From positions 22,925-86,924 of the forward strand of contig JBKBSF010000019.1 in NCBI GenBank assembly GCA_046291875.1: 64,000 bases of DNA, given 5' to 3'. Position 1 is the first letter of the stretch; every line of letters begins with the position of its first letter. The position numbers and the translations under genes were made by a program. Under the pieces are notes generated by a model. The model saw only the letters and a list, made by a program, of their open reading frames with translations. It was not told where the DNA came from and ran no database searches. This DNA comes from SKVR01 sp046291875 (GTDB taxonomy: Bacteria; Bacteroidota; Bacteroidia; Bacteroidales; UBA7960). Below are positions 60,801-64,000 of the stretch, one piece after another.

Positions 60801-63583
60801 TCGCCGGTTTCCTGCGATGTGTTTCCATTGCCAAAATCCCAGTAATAGTTAAACCCGCCGGCAGATGTATTCTGGAAGGTAATTTCCTGGGGTGTACAAT
60901 AGGAGGTATAATCGAACGTAAAACTTGCCTCTATCCTGGGATATACTTTCATCTGTACCACCTTTTCATCCTGGCAGAGGTACTGCGATACGGCAGTTAA
61001 CCTTACATTGTATACAGCAGTATCGGTGGTGCTGGGATTATGAAGCCAGGTAAAAGGACTTTCGCTGGAAGAGGACCCTGCTGCACCATCAAAATCCCAC
61101 AAAAAAGTGTGTGCACCGTTGGATTGATTGGTAAACTGCACAGGCAACGGATTGCACCCCTCCAGCACACTGGCACTGAAATCGGCAGTAATGTGGGGAT
61201 AAACAGTTACAGGGCGGATCAAGGTATCGGCACAACCATAGTTATTTTCGCTGATCAGCCATACCTCATAGTTTTTGGGATCGACAAATGAGGGGTTATC
61301 GAAATACTTATCAAAATGAGTATCCTCAATATTTTCGAAGGTTAAACCTCCGTCGAAACTCCAACGGCTAAGATCTGCGCCAAAAGAGGTATTGGTAAAT
61401 GTTGCCGGGTAAGGATTGCAGTGGTTGGGTGGGTCAATCTGAAATCCTGTTTCAATGTAGGGCTTTACATGAATATACAGGGTGTCGGTATCTTCGCAAC
61501 CAAAACGAGAGCGTGCTTTAAGTACAACTGTAAAGATTGTGTCCTGCTTGCTGTAATTGTGAAAAATATGGGTGGGAGCCTCCTGTGTAGAGGAATTACC
61601 ATCGCCAAACCGCCAGGTATAGGTTTCTGCGCCGTGAGAGAAATTTGAGAAATCCACTTCCAGCGGCGCACATCCGCTTATAATGTTGGCACTGGCTTGC
61701 GCGCTGATTTCCGGATAAACGGTTATGTTGGTTATCAGCGTATCGCGGCAAAGCAATGGGTTTCGGCCCACAAGCATCAGTTGCCTTACTATAGGTTCGT
61801 CTGTAGGGTTATTATAGGTATGATGAAACTCTTGTGCTGAAGTAGTATAAACCGTTCCATCACCCATTCGCCAGGAGTAATTGGAAACACCAACCGATTC
61901 GTTTTTCACATGCAGTGTAAAAGGAGCACAACCTACCACCTCGTCAACCGTATAAGCAGCAATTACAGGGTCGGCAACCTCAATGAATACACTTGTAGAG
62001 TCTATCATCTGGCAGGCGCCGCTCACCGTAACTACATATTTGATGTGTTTTTCGGGCAATGAAACAGGTGTTGCACTGGTAGGGTCATCAAGATAATCGG
62101 GTGGATGCCAAAGGTATTGCGTACCACCACGGGCCACCAGCTGAACAGGCTGACCAAAACAGGTTTTGTGCAACGCACCAGTGCCTGATATATTGGCCTT
62201 TACATCCAACTCGTTGAAATCAGAGAAATACCCATACATCGTTCCACTACTGGGTCCACCATTGATAATGCCCAGGTGGAAAACATCTTTGATGTTTTCG
62301 ATCAAACTGGCAGCGTTGAGTGGCACATCAGCTACATTACTGAATTCATATTCAGCCGCCAACCATTTTGTGGTACCTGGCACTACCTGAAAATCAGCAG
62401 CCTTTATTTTGGTATTGGGGCCATCACCATTAAAAACAAAACCATCCTGTGCTCCGGCCCTTACCAGGATATTAAGGAAAAACCGTCCATTTGCTCCTGC
62501 AAGGGATCGGGTAAATGACACCTGTGTTGATCCGGTACAAACATTGATGGGAGGCAAAACAGCTCCACCCTGCTCACAACCAAAACCGGCCACATGGTAC
62601 ACATAACTGGGGTGAGTGGTCCTGATGAAATGGGTTTGATTGGTAAACAGATAACGATACATCTCGCCTGGTTGAAGACGAATAATAGAATCTCCATCGA
62701 TAAATACATCAGTATCGGGCTGTGTTGCCAAAACATAAAAGTTTTCGGGGATGGTAAGCCGCCCCCGCATGGCAATGTACTCTGTACCGATAATATGCGT
62801 AGGAATGATCTGGTCGCCGATCAGGTCATAACATCCGCCGGGAAGCCCGCGAACAGAATCATCGCTGGTGGCAATGGCTATAGGTTTATTGGATTGCACA
62901 CGAGTGCCTCCTAGATGGTTTTCTGCCAAATTACCAACACCATTATAATTGTCAGGCGCCAGGGCAATGGACTGCCCCCGGTGCAGGGTAAGGGTAAAGG
63001 GCACACCAGCCGGTCGTCCCGGGAAAACAGGTCGCGTGGGTGTTACAAGAATCTGGGTATCGTCGGTAGTGGCAACTATATATATAGCCGAATAGGGTCT
63101 TGTGGCCAATGGTTGGTTGTAGTGTATGTTTTGAAAAGGCACAAAAAAATCGAGTCCCAGTGCATTGTGTCCTTTCAGCGAAAAGATATCAGGGTTGCTG
63201 TTGGTACCTACCTCAAAATAAGCTGTAATCAGGTTAGTGGCTGTAATAAGAATACCCCGGTTGTAAACCTGGTTGGGGTTTTCATTCCACATCTGAAAAA
63301 AAACATCACCTGCATTCACAGCAGCAAGAGGCACCGTAAGAGCAGCATTGGCCGCCACATCAAACACCATGGGTTCAAAGGCAGGGTTGGCAGGCATGCT
63401 GATAGTAATGGTGGCCGGCAAATTAAGAGTGGCAAAGCGGAAAAAAAACTTCCGGTTGCCCCAGTCGTGCGATTGCGAAAGTTTGGGAATAGCAAACCAA
63501 AACTCTGTATCGGTCTGTGCCTGGGCAGGCCGCACAGCCAAAAGCAAAAGCATCAGGAGCAGTAAGGTAACAAATCTCTTCAT
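57806..63583 (-). CDS. Giant PKD-repeat surface protein with gliding-motility-type C-terminal domain
   Basis: 1925 residues. After the signal peptide (MKRFVTLLLLMLLLLAVRPAQAQ) comes an IgGFc-binding-like N-terminal domain (about 25-450, with LPGGCYDLIGDQIIPTHIIG and HVAGFGCEQGGAVLPP). About 15 PKD-like repeats follow, each with the GC-x-P-L-x-V-x-F pattern and a W-x-F-G-D-G core, roughly 85-95 residues apart. The last 90 residues are a gliding-motility-associated C-terminal domain (IIFPNAFTPN, EIYNRWGEFLF, WDGYYRG, PMGVYVWKVWV). It should be exported by the type IX system and held at the surface by the adjacent PorP/SprF. Adhesion is the likely role. The ATG at 63583 begins the signal peptide. 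Confidence 0.93.
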   Translation of the reverse strand: MKRFVTLLLLMLLLLAVRPAQAQTDTEFWFAIPKLSQSHDWGNRKFFFRFATLNLPATITISMPANPAFEPMVFDVAANAALTVPLAAVNAGDVFFQMWNENPNQVYNRGILITATNLITAYFEVGTNSNPDIFSLKGHNALGLDFFVPFQNIHYNQPLATRPYSAIYIVATTDDTQILVTPTRPVFPGRPAGVPFTLTLHRGQSIALAPDNYNGVGNLAENHLGGTRVQSNKPIAIATSDDSVRGLPGGCYDLIGDQIIPTHIIGTEYIAMRGRLTIPENFYVLATQPDTDVFIDGDSIIRLQPGEMYRYLFTNQTHFIRTTHPSYVYHVAGFGCEQGGAVLPPINVCTGSTQVSFTRSLAGANGRFFLNILVRAGAQDGFVFNGDGPNTKIKAADFQVVPGTTKWLAAEYEFSNVADVPLNAASLIENIKDVFHLGIINGGPSSGTMYGYFSDFNELDVKANISGTGALHKTCFGQPVQLVARGGTQYLWHPPDYLDDPTSATPVSLPEKHIKYVVTVSGACQMIDSTSVFIEVADPVIAAYTVDEVVGCAPFTLHVKNESVGVSNYSWRMGDGTVYTTSAQEFHHTYNNPTDEPIVRQLMLVGRNPLLCRDTLITNITVYPEISAQASANIISGCAPLEVDFSNFSHGAETYTWRFGDGNSSTQEAPTHIFHNYSKQDTIFTVVLKARSRFGCEDTDTLYIHVKPYIETGFQIDPPNHCNPYPATFTNTSFGADLSRWSFDGGLTFENIEDTHFDKYFDNPSFVDPKNYEVWLISENNYGCADTLIRPVTVYPHITADFSASVLEGCNPLPVQFTNQSNGAHTFLWDFDGAAGSSSSESPFTWLHNPSTTDTAVYNVRLTAVSQYLCQDEKVVQMKVYPRIEASFTFDYTSYCTPQEITFQNTSAGGFNYYWDFGNGNTSQETGEFVVQEYINLSPDLVTYPVQLVIENASGCKDTLIREVTIYPQVKADFEMITSGCHPLEVSFENKSWGASAFFWDFGDGGNSQQDEPLRIFTNTDHYNIQTYMVKLLVESQFGCVDSLERQITVHPKPKADYTVSKRTGCAPLFVNFAETSLGANSFLWNFGDGSQEVTTTGGVSHTYFNNTSEAISFQTRLIATNTEYGCKDTLYNSLTVYPQVVASVSVSDFEGCHPLEVTFTNNTQGGASPFLWNYGDGNSSTTDSTTHTYVFSNFSHTHDQPFVVKLKAESEFGCKDSTQVNILVYPRPKAQFQPDTVVGCSPLLVSFADASVGSATWRWNFGDGQTSIQNWGNTENEYHQAHDQGLGVFTALLEIENDRGCIDTASRQITVYPDITADFNVTTEGCHPLAVQFENLSLGVLQHTWSLGDGTIVNTSDPEYIYYNESYTQNKVYQVNLHTLSQWGCEASRSLPITVWPRPKSDFSLNHTFGCSPLEVTIENHSVGGSAFQWNLGGTPSANGQINFDHTFRNLEEEPVVLDLTLVTSNGFGCTRQSQQQITVFPEVQALFTADNSIMAGCNPLHLQFQNQSQRAHQYSWSFGDGTASTASNPANVFYTGSTQESFYNVLLEARSTFGCKDTISKQVQVYPVPVADLFVTPHSQTYPNTSVVAHNLSSDGNWQYIWDLGDGTQLAKLDKSPVFHNYVWEPGDYATRYYTVRLFAGNDFCNDTISQKVEVLAPFPIVGFEPSAQGCPPLEVQFRNETEYGKVFLWDFADGNFSDLEHPRHIFHDPGEYLVKLLVSGEGGVDSAYQTITVFEPPTADFRVTPPVVQLPYESVRMVNLSSLAAYYEWHMGDGTVYYEFEPEHKYEREGNYDITLIVGSDTQPQCFDQITKAGAVMAEENCRIIFPNAFTPNTTGPTGGQYVVNDPANNVFYPIHTGVREYRLEIYNRWGEFLFRSTDINIGWDGYYRGELSPMGVYVWKVWVTCHSGKKIEDIGDVTLYR

Positions 63584-63694
63584 CTGAATGCGGTTGTTTG
63601 AATAAATGAGGTTTCGGTTTGAATTCTTCAGGAGTTTGCCTACAGTTTGCATTTCAACCCCTTATTTCGTTCACTTTCAATAATTTATTTGAAA

Positions 63695-63724
63695 CAAAGT
63701 TAGCCTCATTTACACCCCTGGCAA
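63695..63724 (-). promoter_or_regulatory. Promoter of the PKD-giant gene
   Basis: On the minus strand TTG (63722-63724), a 19-bp spacer and TAACTTTG (63695-63702): a full consensus match, 111 bp before the start codon. Confidence 0.72.
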
Positions 63725-63859
63725 TATCGGATTTTCCCTAATTTTCAGGTCTATAATTGCGCAAAGCTACCGGGTGATTTCACCCGCACACAAATACAAA
63801 CCACTGAAATACAGGCAATACAACCACTGCTTACAGGAACACAAATTCCCACAAAAAAA

Positions 63860-63881
63860 GCTGCCTCCCGAAGGAGGCAGC
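63860..63881 (-). terminator. Terminator of the gene at the right edge
   Basis: A perfect 9-bp stem with a 4-nt loop (63860-63868 with 63873-63881), followed on the minus strand by a T run, 34 bp after the stop of the partial gene. Confidence 0.88.
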
Positions 63882-63914
63882 CCGTTAAAGGAAAATTCCG
63901 GAAATCAGTTCATA

Positions 63915-64000
63915 TTATTTCTGAACCTGCAGCTTGGTAACGATGGTACCTTCGCTGGTTACGATCTGAACGAAATAAATTCCACTGTTAAATCCGCGGG
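63915..64000 (-). CDS. Secreted protein, type IX sorting domain only (partial)
   Basis: Only the last 28 codons and stop are in the window. They read RGFNSGIYFVQIVTSEG followed by a TKLQVQK-type ending, the classic end of a type A type IX secretion sorting domain (SGIYFVQI, then a basic strand). The protein is therefore exported by the type IX system; its function lies beyond the edge. Confidence 0.8.
   Translation of the reverse strand, partial: RGFNSGIYFVQIVTSEGTIVTKLQVQK

Noticed and set aside
58300..62000. Repeated DNA in the PKD gene as a possible tandem repeat or CRISPR-like array
   Set aside because: The repeats are diverged protein domains of about 85-95 codons with no conserved DNA repeat or spacer structure.

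Overview
This window is chromosomal DNA from a member of the Bacteroidota, probably an anaerobic or microaerophilic Bacteroidales-like lineage. The evidence is a SusC/SusD/SusE set with a hybrid two-component regulator, a PorP/SprF protein beside a giant PKD protein with a gliding-type C-terminal domain, a second type IX secretion sorting domain at the right edge, rubrerythrin, and promoters of the TTG-N19-TAnnTTTG type used by this phylum. No tRNA, rRNA, CRISPR array, prophage or insertion sequence was seen.

Layout. 1-5.2 kb (+): a galactose operon holding the end of a LacI-type regulator, a sugar-phosphate nucleotidyltransferase, an SSS sugar/sodium symporter, galK and galE. 5.3-17.7 kb (-): a polysaccharide utilisation locus for beta-1,4-galactan with a GH53 endo-galactanase, a GH2 beta-galactosidase, SusC, SusD, a SusE-like lipoprotein and a GH5-like secreted hydrolase, with its hybrid two-component regulator divergent at 18-22 kb. 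Galactan is cut outside the cell, trimmed to galactose and passed to the convergent galactose operon. 22.2-28.7 kb (+): PadR/PspC pair, fused 2-oxoacid dehydrogenase E1, and a DAK2-DegV (FakA-FakB) fusion. 28.8-39.1 kb (-): rubrerythrin, purA, a Fur-family regulator, rel/spoT, ppx, ppk, sixA and glyA. 39.3-50.1 kb: an S9 peptidase, a small secreted domain protein, a MORN-repeat protein, an unknown membrane protein, a divergent lipoprotein/TonB-receptor pair and a cell-surface protein with a C-terminal sorting-like tail. 50.3-56.6 kb: a TPR protein, asnB, two GT28/MGDG-synthase-like glycosyltransferases and a metallophosphoesterase. 56.7-64 kb (-): PorP/SprF, the PKD giant and the edge of another secreted protein.

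The most striking observation is a regulatory code running across 42-55 kb. Five promoters carry two to five tandem hexamers resembling TTAACA, repeating every 11 bp. The last hexamer lies exactly 9 or exactly 20 bp (9 + 11) before a TAnnTTTG-type -7 element. They precede the small secreted protein (42199), the divergent lipoprotein and TonB receptor, and both glycosyltransferases. The architecture matches Pho boxes (11-bp direct repeats bound by PhoB/PhoP-type regulators). One output operon, two lipid-type glycosyltransferases plus a metallophosphoesterase, resembles the PlcP/Agt-type machinery that swaps phospholipids for glycolipids when phosphate is scarce. A weaker two-unit copy sits upstream of ppk. 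I propose a Bacteroidota phosphate-stress regulon covering envelope lipid remodelling, TonB-dependent uptake and possibly polyphosphate. The repeats and spacings are visible directly; the phosphate assignment is inference.
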